NCBI RefSeq assembly: GCF_008298015.1
Contig: NZ_VTPX01000001.1
Coordinates: 62,001 to 126,000, forward strand
Direction of reading: 5' to 3'
DNA: 64,000 nucleotides
Origin: Salinicola corii
GTDB taxonomy: Bacteria; Pseudomonadota; Gammaproteobacteria; Pseudomonadales; Halomonadaceae
The translations under genes and the position numbers were made by a program. Positions 34,974 to 43,126 of this stretch are shown here, piece after piece. Each line of letters starts with the position of its first letter. Within the stretch, counting starts at the first letter, position 1. The notes below the pieces were generated by a model. The model worked only from the letters and a program-made list of their open reading frames with translations, did no database searches and was not told the DNA's origin.

Positions 34974-36200
34974 CTACTGTTCGGGTCGTTGACGAAGCCG
35001 TTGCTGCAGGACCAGCCGCGCCGCAACCGCCGCCGCGATCACGCCGGACGCGGCAGCGACCATCATGGCCCAGCGCGGTCCGGCGTGATCGGCAAGCCAG
35101 CCGACGATGGGGGCGCCGAGCGGTGTGCCGCCCATGATCACCGCCATCCTCAGTGCCATCACCCGGCCACGCATGGCGGGATCGGTCGTCAACTGCATCA
35201 GTGCGTTGGACGACGTGTTGAAGGTCAGTGCCGTGAATCCGGTCAGGGTTAGCATGGCGGCGAAAAGGACGACGTTGGGCGAAACTGCCGCCAGGGCGCT
35301 GAAGACGCCGAAGACGAGGGTCGATACGCTCAGTAGGCGCAGGTCAGGCCGTTCCCGACGGGCGGCCATGAGCGCACCACCCACCGATCCGATCGCCAGC
35401 GCCGAGGTGAGAACGCCGTACTGGTCGGCGCCACCGTGGAAGATGGAGACCGACATGGTCGAGATGTAGATCGGGAAGTTGAAGCCGAAGGTGCCGATCA
35501 GGAACAGCATGACCATCATCGCCTTCAGGTCGGGACGTCTCCAGACATAGCGAAAGCCCTCCAGCAGCCCGCCGGCGCGACGATCCGACTTGAGCGGCGT
35601 GTGGAGCTGGTCGACCCGCAGCAGGAACAGCGAGCCCAGCACGGCCGCGAAAGAGGCCGCGTTGATGAGAAAGACCCAGCCGGTGCCGATGGCGGCGATC
35701 AGCACGCCGGCCACCGCCGGGCCGATCATGCGCGCGCTGTTGAACGAGGTCGAGTTGAGGGCGACGGCGTTGGCGAGGTAGGTCTCGCCGACCAGGTCGT
35801 TGACGAATACCTGGCGGGCCGGACCGTCGAAGGCGGTGACGCAGCCGAGCCCCAATGCGAAGGCGTAGACCTGCCATAACGTGACCGCGCCGGTCACGGT
35901 GACCAGGCCGAGCCCCAACGCCAGCAGGCCTAGCAGGGCTTGGGTCAACATGATCAGGCGACGGCGGTCGAAGCGGTCCGCCGCATAGCCAGTGAACGGC
36001 AACAGCAGCAGCTGCGGCCCGAACTGCAGCGCCATGGTGATGCCGACGGCGCTGGCGTTGTGGTCGGTGAGCACGGTCAGGACCAGCCAGTCCTGGGCGA
36101 CGCGCTGCATCCAGGTGCCGATATTGGAGACCAGCGCGCCACCGGCCCAGATCCGGTAGTTGTAGACGCGCAGCGAGCGGAAGAGGCGGGTGTCGCTCAT
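34974..36200 (-). CDS. MFS transporter, EntS/MFS_3 type
   Basis: 408 residues from ATG 36200. The N-terminus RVYNYRIWAGGALVSNIGTWMQRVAQDWLVL is the typical start of the MFS_3 group; the loop motif ADRFDRRRLIMLTQ and DGPARQVFVNDLV follow. About twelve helices. Relatives export siderophores or drugs. No siderophore genes are nearby. It is convergent with the LysR gene. Confidence 0.88.
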   Translation of the reverse strand: MSDTRLFRSLRVYNYRIWAGGALVSNIGTWMQRVAQDWLVLTVLTDHNASAVGITMALQFGPQLLLLPFTGYAADRFDRRRLIMLTQALLGLLALGLGLVTVTGAVTLWQVYAFALGLGCVTAFDGPARQVFVNDLVGETYLANAVALNSTSFNSARMIGPAVAGVLIAAIGTGWVFLINAASFAAVLGSLFLLRVDQLHTPLKSDRRAGGLLEGFRYVWRRPDLKAMMVMLFLIGTFGFNFPIYISTMSVSIFHGGADQYGVLTSALAIGSVGGALMAARRERPDLRLLSVSTLVFGVFSALAAVSPNVVLFAAMLTLTGFTALTFNTSSNALMQLTTDPAMRGRVMALRMAVIMGGTPLGAPIVGWLADHAGPRWAMMVAAASGVIAAAVAARLVLQQRLRQRPEQ

Positions 36201-36364
36201 CGCTGGGACGGCTGCCCATGACGGGCGACGACTGACACGAGAGGATCGGTGGTCATGCGAAGGTCGAAGACTCCTTGTCGATAAAGTCGACGCCGAGCCC
36301 GAATCCGTGGCCGGCATCGCCCGCGTTCGCAGGTGGGATAGTCACACCAGTGTAACGTGTTTGC

Positions 36365-36955
36365 TCAGAAAGGCGGCGATCGATGCTCGCGCTGGCGCCT
36401 GCCTGCCTCGACCCACCACCTCAGGTCGTCGGCAAATCGGCCGAAGGCGCGTTCGAAGGATTTGCCGGCATCGCCGATGGGCGTCCCGGTGTCGTCCAGG
36501 GTCTTGCCGATCTGGCCGACCGTGACCGTGCTGGAGATGACCACCATGCCCATCTCGGCCAGGGTGCCGCGCCAGGCGAGATTGGCGTGGGCACCGCCGA
36601 GGCGGCCGGCCGAGTAGCTGACGATACCGGCCGGTCGCCAGAACCACTCCTCCAGGAAGTGGTCGGTCAAATTCTTCAACCCTGGCTGCACGCCCCAGTT
36701 GTATTCGCCGGTGACGAAGACGAAACCGTCCGCGCCGCGGATCTTGTTCGCCAGCGCCTCCATCGGTGGCGGCGCCTCGCCCGCGGGGTACTCCTTGTAC
36801 ATGCGGTCCAGCATCGGCAGGTCGACGGCCTTGGCGTCGATGAGCTCGGCGTCGGCACCCTGGGCATCGAGCGTGCGCACCACATAGTCAGCCAGCCGGA
36901 TGCCGGCGCGGTCGGATCGGTAGGAACCGTAGAACACGAGGATACGATCTGTCAT
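36365..36955 (-). CDS. NADPH-dependent FMN reductase family protein
   Basis: 196 residues with the flavodoxin-like start ILVFYGSYRSDRAGIRLADYV and the FMN/active-site segment FVTGEYNWGVQPGLKNLTDHF, close to the conserved PEYN.s.pg.LKn pattern. Cytosolic reduction of FMN, quinones or azo compounds. It stands next to the oxidant-response set but in its own transcription unit. Confidence 0.88.
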   Translation of the reverse strand: MTDRILVFYGSYRSDRAGIRLADYVVRTLDAQGADAELIDAKAVDLPMLDRMYKEYPAGEAPPPMEALANKIRGADGFVFVTGEYNWGVQPGLKNLTDHFLEEWFWRPAGIVSYSAGRLGGAHANLAWRGTLAEMGMVVISSTVTVGQIGKTLDDTGTPIGDAGKSFERAFGRFADDLRWWVEAGRRQREHRSPPF

Positions 36956-37007
36956 GAGAAGCCTCCGTGAGAGCCAGCGAGCCGGGATTGCCGTCTCGGT
37001 CAGGTTA

Positions 37008-38480
37008 TCATGGCTTCGCCAGCGGCAGCGTGAACCAGATGCATGAGCCGCGGCCGGGCTTGCTCTCGAGTGTCAGTTTCGAGTCGTGACGTTTCAGCAC
37101 ATCGGAGACGATTGCCAGGCCGAGGCCTGTCCCGTCGCCGCGCTCGCGACCATGGGCGGTGCGATAGAAGCGCTGGCAGACCAGGGCGATCTCCTCGGGT
37201 TTCATGCCGATACCGGTGTCGCGAACGCCGATCTTGAGGGTGTCGGCATTCAGGTGGAGGATGCGGATCGTGACGCGCCCGCCGGCATTGGTGGCGAACA
37301 GGGCATTGTCGACCAGGTTGGTCAGGGCGTGGTCGATCAGCTCGACATCCGCGGCCACCTGGGCCATGTCGGCTTCGTTCTCGACCGCGAGGAAGATGCC
37401 ATTCTCCTCGGCCCTGGGCCGGAACTTGCTGACGATGTCGTTGGCCAGCTCGGCGAAAGAGAAAGACTCGAGGCTCAGCGCCCGGTCGGAGATATTGGCG
37501 TGGGACATCTGTGAAAGCTGGGTGGCCAGTCGGGTCAGTCGATCCACGTTGAGACGAATGGCCTCGAGGCTCTCGCGACTGTCGGCGGAGGTCGCGGTGC
37601 GCAGCAGTTGCCGGGTGTAGCCGGACAGCGACGTCAGCGGTGTGCGGAATTCGTGGGAGAGATTGGCGACCAGTTCCCGGCGCTGACGGTCGTTGTCGTG
37701 CAGCGCCTCTACCTGCGCCTCGATGGTGGCGGCCATCTCGTTGAAGGCTCGGCCCACGCGACCGATCTCGTCGTCGATCCGGTCGGGGACGCGCTGGCGG
37801 TAGTCGCCGCGGGCGAAGTGGCGCACGGCGCGTGTCACCCGAGTGAACCGGCGGGTCAGCAACGCAAACAGCGCAAGCCCCACCACGAGAGTCAACAGTA
37901 AGGCGACGCCGGTGGCAATGAGCAGGGTCCGGGTGATGCCGCTGGTCTCCCAGATATTGGACATCGATACCTGGGTATTGGCCTCCAGCCGAACGAACAG
38001 ATAGCCCGGTGTGGCTTCGGGGCCGAAGGTCACCGGCGCTACCGAGAACACCCCTTCACCATCCTGGCAGGGCATGTCCGCATAGACCGGCAGCATGGGC
38101 ATCTCCGAGAGCAGTTCGGCGATGGCGCCCCGGTCGACCTGCTCGCCCAGACCGCACGAACCCTCGCTGTAGGCACCGACCACGCTGCCGTTTTCATCGA
38201 GAACGTATAGCGACAGCGACGGATTGATAGTCATGATCTGCTGGATGGCGGTATGCACCCGGTCGTTGTCGAGACCCTGGCTGAGTGGTGCTCGAAGGGT
38301 CTGGGCCAACTGTCGCGCCATGTTGATCTGGGAGCGTTGCAGCCATTCACGGCCCAACTGGTCGAACTGATCGACTGCGATCAGCGCGGTCGCCGCGGAC
38401 AGCGCGATCATGCTGGCCAGATAGATGAAGACGATGCGTGCGTAGAGACTGCGATAGGCTCGTCTGAGAAGTGGCCACAT
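37008..38480 (-). CDS. Two-component sensor histidine kinase with periplasmic sensor domain
   Basis: 490 residues from ATG 38480 (a GTG at 38486 overlapping the upstream stop is possible). TM1 about residues 15-36, periplasmic domain 37-185, TM2 about 186-208, HAMP 209-262, HisKA with LVANLSHEFRTPL, then HATPase with TNLVDNALFATNAGG, DTGIGMKPEE and GDGTGLGLAI. The periplasmic domain has exactly two cysteines, Cys109 and Cys138, which could form a redox-sensitive disulfide. It is downstream of an OmpR-type regulator in the same operon. The divergent neighbour encodes a Met-rich exported protein and a Met-sulfoxide-reductase-like enzyme. Confidence 0.9.
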   Translation of the reverse strand: MWPLLRRAYRSLYARIVFIYLASMIALSAATALIAVDQFDQLGREWLQRSQINMARQLAQTLRAPLSQGLDNDRVHTAIQQIMTINPSLSLYVLDENGSVVGAYSEGSCGLGEQVDRGAIAELLSEMPMLPVYADMPCQDGEGVFSVAPVTFGPEATPGYLFVRLEANTQVSMSNIWETSGITRTLLIATGVALLLTLVVGLALFALLTRRFTRVTRAVRHFARGDYRQRVPDRIDDEIGRVGRAFNEMAATIEAQVEALHDNDRQRRELVANLSHEFRTPLTSLSGYTRQLLRTATSADSRESLEAIRLNVDRLTRLATQLSQMSHANISDRALSLESFSFAELANDIVSKFRPRAEENGIFLAVENEADMAQVAADVELIDHALTNLVDNALFATNAGGRVTIRILHLNADTLKIGVRDTGIGMKPEEIALVCQRFYRTAHGRERGDGTGLGLAIVSDVLKRHDSKLTLESKPGRGSCIWFTLPLAKP

Positions 38481-38482
38481 GT

Positions 38483-39193
38483 TCACTCGGCCGCCAATGC
38501 CGGAAGGTCGGTAAAGCGGTAGCCGATGCCCCACACGGTCAGGATGTAACGCGGGTGGGCGGGATCGTCCTCGATCTTGTTGCGCAGGCGGTTGATATGC
38601 GTGTTGACGGTGTGGTCGTAACCGTCGAATTCCGCACCCCACACGGCGTCGAGCAGCTCGCCCCGGGAAAAGCCGCGGCCGGGGTGGCGGGAAAAGAACG
38701 AGAGCAGAGCAAACTCTCTGGCGGTCAGGGAGAGCGGGCGCCCATGCAGCGTCGCGCGGTGATGGGTGGCGTCGATCTCCAGATCCATCACGACGACGGG
38801 ACCGGGGTCGGACCTCCTGTGCGCGTCGACCGCTTCCCGGCGCCGCATCAGCGCGTGGATCCTCGCCACCAGAATGTCGGTGTCGAATGGCTTGGTGATG
38901 TAGTCGTCGGCGCCGATTTCCAGGCCTTCGACCACTTCCCGGGTGCCGGCAAGTGCCGTCAACATGATCAGCGGGATGGTGGCGTCCTCACGGCGGATCT
39001 CGCGGCAGACCTGCAGGCCATCGATGCCCGGCAACATCAGATCGAGGATCACCATCGACGACTCCGCCCATCGCGACAGTGCCGCTTCACCGGTACTGAC
39101 CCATTCGGTAGCGTAGCCGGCCTCGGCCAGTATGGTCTCCAGAAGACGTCCGATATCGGGATCATCCTCCACGCAGAGTATCGAGCGCGACAT
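38483..39193 (-). CDS. OmpR-family response regulator
   Basis: 236 residues from ATG 39193 (CGGAG 6-7 bp upstream). Receiver domain 1-115 with phospho-acceptor Asp51 (VILDLMLPG), Thr and Lys (TKPFD). Winged-helix DNA-binding domain about 135-232 with REFALLSFFSRHPGRGFSRGELL and the terminal RYILTVWGIGYRF. It pairs with the kinase gene that follows after 2 bp. The 190-bp divergent region to the Met-rich gene holds ATCACG-N4-CGTGAT, a candidate target. Confidence 0.93.
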   Translation of the reverse strand: MSRSILCVEDDPDIGRLLETILAEAGYATEWVSTGEAALSRWAESSMVILDLMLPGIDGLQVCREIRREDATIPLIMLTALAGTREVVEGLEIGADDYITKPFDTDILVARIHALMRRREAVDAHRRSDPGPVVVMDLEIDATHHRATLHGRPLSLTAREFALLSFFSRHPGRGFSRGELLDAVWGAEFDGYDHTVNTHINRLRNKIEDDPAHPRYILTVWGIGYRFTDLPALAAE

Positions 39194-39247
39194 GTGTGAC
39201 TCCGAGCGATCAAAGGACCGAACATAGCCGAGATACCCGGTGGAGTC

Positions 39248-39263
39248 ATCACGCGAACGTGAT
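39248..39263. promoter_or_regulatory. Candidate response-regulator operator
   Basis: ATCACG-CGAA-CGTGAT, a perfect 6-bp inverted repeat, lies 55 bp upstream of the regulator start and 122 bp before the Met-rich gene. OmpR-type proteins often prefer direct repeats, so this is only a candidate. Confidence 0.4.
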
Positions 39264-39384
39264 CGATGCAACGCGATTATTGGACGTTATGATTTCGTGA
39301 TGATTGGCGCGAAATCGCGGATTACCTTGCTATCACCGCCTCGTTCCCGAGGTGGTGTTACCGACGCAGAGTATGGAGACGGCC

Positions 39385-39705
39385 ATGATTTCGCCTAAAT
39401 CGAAGTTGCTGATTGCATTGAGTGCCACGTTGTTGAGCGGTGGCGTGTTGTTTACGAGCCTTGCCAGTGCCCAGGAAACGCAAACCGATAGTATGTCTCA
39501 AGACTCCATGGGTCAGGACAGCATGGGCCACGACGACGCCATGGGTCAGGACAACATGGGCCATGACGATGCCATGGGTCAGGACAACATGGGCCATGAC
39601 GATGCCATGGGTCAGGACAGCATGGGCCACGACGATGCCATGGGTCAGGACGGCATGAGCCACGACGACGCCATGGGTCAGGACAGCATGGATCACGATA
39701 ATTGA
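39385..39705 (+). CDS. Exported methionine-rich repeat protein (MrpX-like / MXKDX-like)
   Basis: 106 residues from ATG 39385 (GGAGA 5 bp upstream; ATG 39373 overlaps that site). A signal peptide of about 30 residues ends in SLASAQ. The 76-residue mature part contains 13 Met, one every 5-6 residues, plus His, Asp, Gln and Gly, and no Lys, Cys or aromatic residue. Five copies of M-G-H-D-D-A-M-G-Q-D-[NSG] cover residues 47-101. Such proteins could bind metals through Met/His, or act as a sacrificial sink whose Met sulfoxides are reduced by a periplasmic YedY-type enzyme, as reported for MrpX of Azospira. The two genes downstream encode such an enzyme and its membrane cytochrome. Confidence 0.82.
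   Translation: MISPKSKLLIALSATLLSGGVLFTSLASAQETQTDSMSQDSMGQDSMGHDDAMGQDNMGHDDAMGQDNMGHDDAMGQDSMGHDDAMGQDGMSHDDAMGQDSMDHDN
39523..39687 (+). repeat. Five 33-bp tandem repeats (in-frame minisatellite)
   Basis: Units of 33 bp beginning ATGGGCCAYGACGAYGCC and encoding 11 residues, with only a few base changes between copies. Because 33 is a multiple of 3, slippage would change copy number without a frameshift. Confidence 0.92.
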
Positions 39706-39765
39706 GCCATGGCCTTCCGGCGGCCACGGCCGCCGGATGCCGTCTGCGTGAAAGCGAGGTGAATC

Positions 39766-40671
39766 ATGCCATCCGGTATCGGCCCCGTCGCCAATCCCAA
39801 GCCCGATTCCAGTTCCAAGCCGGCCTCCGAGCCGGAAGCATTGGAGTCGTCTAGGTTGATCAAGCGCCATAGCTTGGGTACTCGGCTGTGGCACTGGACC
39901 AATTTTCTCTGTCTCATCGTGCTGCTGATGAGCGGTCTGCAGATATTCAACGCGCATCCGGCTCTGTACTGGGGAGAGCAATCCGGTTTCTCCGACCCCT
40001 TCATCGCGATTCATGCCCAAGCCGGAAACGACGGTGAACAACGGGGCGTGGTACGAGTCGCCGGCTACACGATCGATACCACTGGCGTGCTGGGGCTCTC
40101 CGATGACAATGGACAGCTAAGCCAACGTGCCTTTCCCCGTTGGGCGACGCTGCCGGGGGACAAGTGGCTGACCATGGGGAGAAACTGGCATTTTCTCGCG
40201 GGCTGGATCTTTGCCCCTTCGGTGGTGGCGTACCTGCTTTACACCGTGATCAGCCGTCGTCGGCGAGGCTCGATCTTTCCGACGTGGCGACAGCTGAGAG
40301 CCATACCCAGGACGATCGTCGATCACGCGCGGTTCCGTTTTCATCACGAAGCCGACTACAACGGCATCCAGAAGCTCACCTATGTCCTGGTGCTGTTCGT
40401 GCTGTTACCGATGATGATCCTCACCGGGTTGACGATGTCTCCCTTGATCAATGCGAGCTGGCCGTTGCTGACGGAGCTGTTCGGCGGCCGGCAGAGCGCC
40501 AGAACCCTGCATTTCATCTGCGCGTTTTCGCTGGTGGGTTTTTTCTTCGTGCATATCGCCCTGGTGCTGGTCTCGGGTGTCTTCAACAACCTGCGCTCGA
40601 TGGTGACAGGGCGCTATCGCATCACTGAAAGCCCGGCTGGGCCGGTGAATCGGGAGGATTCTCATGAGTAA
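39766..40671 (+). CDS. Membrane cytochrome b (cytochrome b561/Ni-hydrogenase b family)
   Basis: 301 residues. A Pro/Ser-rich cytosolic tail of about 33 residues is followed by four main membrane helices with haem-ligand candidates: RHSLGTRLWHWTNF before and in TM1, GRNWHFLAGW in TM2, LHFICAF and FFVHIALV in the last two. It probably passes electrons from quinol across the membrane to the molybdoenzyme encoded next, whose start overlaps this stop by 8 bp (ATGAGTAA). MsrQ does this job for MsrP in E. coli, but this protein is a different b-type family. Confidence 0.88.
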   Translation: MPSGIGPVANPKPDSSSKPASEPEALESSRLIKRHSLGTRLWHWTNFLCLIVLLMSGLQIFNAHPALYWGEQSGFSDPFIAIHAQAGNDGEQRGVVRVAGYTIDTTGVLGLSDDNGQLSQRAFPRWATLPGDKWLTMGRNWHFLAGWIFAPSVVAYLLYTVISRRRRGSIFPTWRQLRAIPRTIVDHARFRFHHEADYNGIQKLTYVLVLFVLLPMMILTGLTMSPLINASWPLLTELFGGRQSARTLHFICAFSLVGFFFVHIALVLVSGVFNNLRSMVTGRYRITESPAGPVNREDSHE

Positions 40672-41449
40672 GCCAGAATCGTCCGGGCCGAATCGGAGTC
40701 GGCGCCGGCTTCTCTCCGGCATGGCGGCGTTGGGGGCGGGAAGCCTGCTGGCGGGTTGCGACCGGATTACCGACAACGCGTCGGTGAGGCGCACGCTGGG
40801 TAGCGTCGAGCAACTGACCTACAAGGCGCAGCGACTGATCGCCTCTCGACAGGCGCTGGCGCAGGAGTTCGACAAGAGCCAGATCGCACCGGTCTTCCGT
40901 CCCAACGGCACGACAAATCCCCAGGAAGATTACTATCGAACCTGGGTGGAGAACGATTTCGCCGATTGGCAGTTGACGATCGACGGTCTCGTCGAGCAGC
41001 CCACGACGTTATCGTTGGCCGAGCTGGGCGCGATGCCGTCGCGAACGCAGATTACGCGCCACGACTGCGTTGAGGGCTGGAGCTGCATCGGCCAATGGAC
41101 CGGTGTACCGCTGGCGGATCTGCTCGATCGCGTGCGTCCGCGGGATCAGGCCAGGTTCGTGGTCTTTCATTGTGCCGATCATACCTACGGCGGTAGCGAT
41201 CTCTACTACGAGAGTCTCGACATGGTCGAGGCCTATCATCCGCAGACGATACTCGCCTATGGCTTGAACGATGCCGCGCTGCCGGTGGCCAACGGCGCGC
41301 CCCTGCGTCTGCGAGCGGAGCGCCAACTGGGCTACAAGCAGGCCAAGTACGTCATGCGGGTGGAACTCGTCGACAGCTTCAAGAACATTCACGGTGGCAA
41401 GGGCGGCTATTGGGAGGACAGGGGATACGACTGGTGGGCGGGAATCTGA
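40664..41449 (+). CDS. YedY/MsrP-like molybdopterin-dependent oxidoreductase, exported
   Basis: 261 residues. The Tat-type leader has SRRRLL at residues 12-17 and a hydrophobic run ending in a possible lipobox, LLAGC (Cys32), so it may be a Tat-exported lipoprotein. The sulfite-oxidase-like Mo domain has the ligand region RHDCVEGWSC; Cys135 is the expected Mo ligand, Cys141 is extra. GVPLADLL and LPVANGAPLRLRAERQLGYKQAKYV follow. Likely a periplasmic reductase, plausibly of methionine sulfoxide, fed by the cytochrome b encoded upstream. Shorter than E. coli MsrP (about 330). Confidence 0.88.
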   Translation: MSKPESSGPNRSRRRLLSGMAALGAGSLLAGCDRITDNASVRRTLGSVEQLTYKAQRLIASRQALAQEFDKSQIAPVFRPNGTTNPQEDYYRTWVENDFADWQLTIDGLVEQPTTLSLAELGAMPSRTQITRHDCVEGWSCIGQWTGVPLADLLDRVRPRDQARFVVFHCADHTYGGSDLYYESLDMVEAYHPQTILAYGLNDAALPVANGAPLRLRAERQLGYKQAKYVMRVELVDSFKNIHGGKGGYWEDRGYDWWAGI

Positions 41450-41550
41450 AAAGGGGACGATGATCGCTGCCTATTTTGTATGCGCGAAGCATATGAAATT
41501 GCTGTGTTGATCAAGTCGCGTTGCCACTGAAAAGGCTCACGGAGGCTCGT

Positions 41551-42009
41551 ATGACCGCGCTTGATAAACTACAACCGCTGATCGCTACAGCCGGTCTCGT
41601 CATCCTTCGCTATAGCCTGGTGCTGATCTTTCTCGGCTATGGCCTGTTCAAATTCACCGCCTACGAAGCCGCTGCGATAGCACCGCTCACGGAGAACAGC
41701 CCCCTCTTTTCGTGGGTCAATGCCTTGCTCGGGCAGCGAGGGGGCTCGAATCTGATCGGTGTGATCGAAGTGATCACGGCCGTGCTCATCGCGCTGCGGC
41801 GGCCTTATCCCAAACTCTCTGCGCTAGGGAGCTTGATGGCCGCGTTTGCGCTGGTGGGTACGTTAAGTTTCCTGTTCACGACGCCAGACCTCGGGCTTGA
41901 ATCGGTCACTGCAGGCTTTCTGGTGAAGGATCTCACACTCCTGGGCGCTGCATTATGGACATCGGCCGAAGCGTTGCTGGCATCGAAAAGGTGTGATGAG
42001 TCTGTCTGA
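41551..42009 (+). CDS. DUF417/YkgB (RclC-like) membrane protein
   Basis: 152 residues from ATG 41551 (GGAGG 5 bp before). About four membrane helices, with the signature LRYSLVLIFLGYGLFKFTAYEAAAIAPL and SPLFSW near the N-terminus, as in the E. coli YkgB/RclC family. RclC belongs to the reactive-chlorine resistance operon. It lies 101 bp after the molybdoenzyme on the same strand, possibly the same unit or regulon. Molecular function unknown. Confidence 0.85.
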   Translation: MTALDKLQPLIATAGLVILRYSLVLIFLGYGLFKFTAYEAAAIAPLTENSPLFSWVNALLGQRGGSNLIGVIEVITAVLIALRRPYPKLSALGSLMAAFALVGTLSFLFTTPDLGLESVTAGFLVKDLTLLGAALWTSAEALLASKRCDESV

Positions 42010-42025
42010 TTCGTGCCGCGGCAGG

Positions 42026-43095
42026 TCAGGCGCCGGGGTCGACCAGGATCTTCACCTGCGCCTTGTCGGCGAGCAGCGCCTCGAACCCCTGGCTGACCAC
42101 GTCGTCCAGGGCGATGCGTGCGGTCACCAGATCCTCGGCGCGGTAGTAGCCCTGCTGCATCAGCGCGATCACCGCGGGGTAGATATGGCGATAGGCGATG
42201 ATGCCCTTGAGCGTACGCTCCTGGATCACCAGTTGGTTGGGATGGATCGCCGCCTCCGACTCCCAGATGCTGACGATCACCGTCTCGCCGCCGGCGTGGC
42301 TGCTGGCGATCGCCTGGTTGAGCACGGTGGGCAGGCCGGTGACCTCGAAGGCGATGTCGAAGCCGCCATCGCTGGCCGCCACGAGCCGCTCCACGATGTC
42401 GCCTCCGTGGGGTCGTGCACGACCGCGCCCAGTTTGCTGGCGCGCTGCTTGCGCGCGGCGGAGACTTCGACCGCGTGAATCGACGCCGCGCCGGCGGCCT
42501 TGAGCGACTCGATCACCATCAGCCCGATCGGCCCGGCGCCGAACACCACCGCGCTGTCGCCCGCCTTGAGTGAACTCTGGCGCACCGCGTGCAGGCCGAC
42601 CGCGGCAGGTTCGACCAGCGCGCCCTGCTCGTAGGAGAGTGCATCGGGCAGCCGATGCACCATATGCTCACCGACCACGGTGTACTCGGCGAAGCCGCCG
42701 CCACCGCCGGAGAGCCCGTGAAAGCCCAGCTGCGGGCTCAGGTTGTAGCGTTCCATCAGATAAGCGCCGTCGCGGTGGGGCGAGAGAATCGGTTCGATCG
42801 CCACCCGGTCGCCTACCGCCACCCGGGTCACCGCGCTGCCCACGTCGACCACCTCGCCGGCGAATTCGTGGCCCATGACGATGGGCGCCCGGTCGTGGCT
42901 CAACGGGTGCGGCGAGTCCACCGGGATGAAGATCGGCCCGGCGGCGTACTCGTGCAGGTCGCTGCCGCAGATGCCACAGGCGGCGACCTTCACCTTGACC
43001 TGGTGCGGGTCGCCCAGGGCCGGGACCGCGATGCGTTCGACGCGAATATCGCGCGCCTGGTACCAACGTGCCGCCGTCATGCGCTGTTCACTCAT
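42026..43095 (-). pseudogene. 2,3-butanediol/zinc-alcohol dehydrogenase with a one-base frameshift
   Basis: From ATG 43095 the frame encodes a zinc MDR dehydrogenase: CGICGSDLHEY, GHEFAGEVVDVG, and VFGAGPIGLMVIESLKAAGA. It reads correctly through GAVVHDPTE and then loses sense. The rest of the enzyme continues in another frame (VERLVAASDGGFDIAFEVTG to the stop at 42026). One missing base at about 42401-42405, where GGAGGGC seems reduced to GGAGGC, explains it: the span is 1070 bp, one short of 357 codons. Either a real inactivating mutation or a base error. Intact, it would interconvert butanediol and acetoin. It follows an FAD monooxygenase in an AcoR/sigma-54-controlled operon. Confidence 0.85.
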
Positions 43096-43126
43096 GTCAT
43101 CTTCTCCTGCCGCTGTCGTGCGGCGT

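Noticed and set aside
39358-40041. Long minus-strand open frame of Val/His/Ala-rich repeats
   Set aside because: It is the antisense of the Met-rich repeat gene and the cytochrome b start; the repeats are a by-product of the 33-bp units, and there is no ribosome site.
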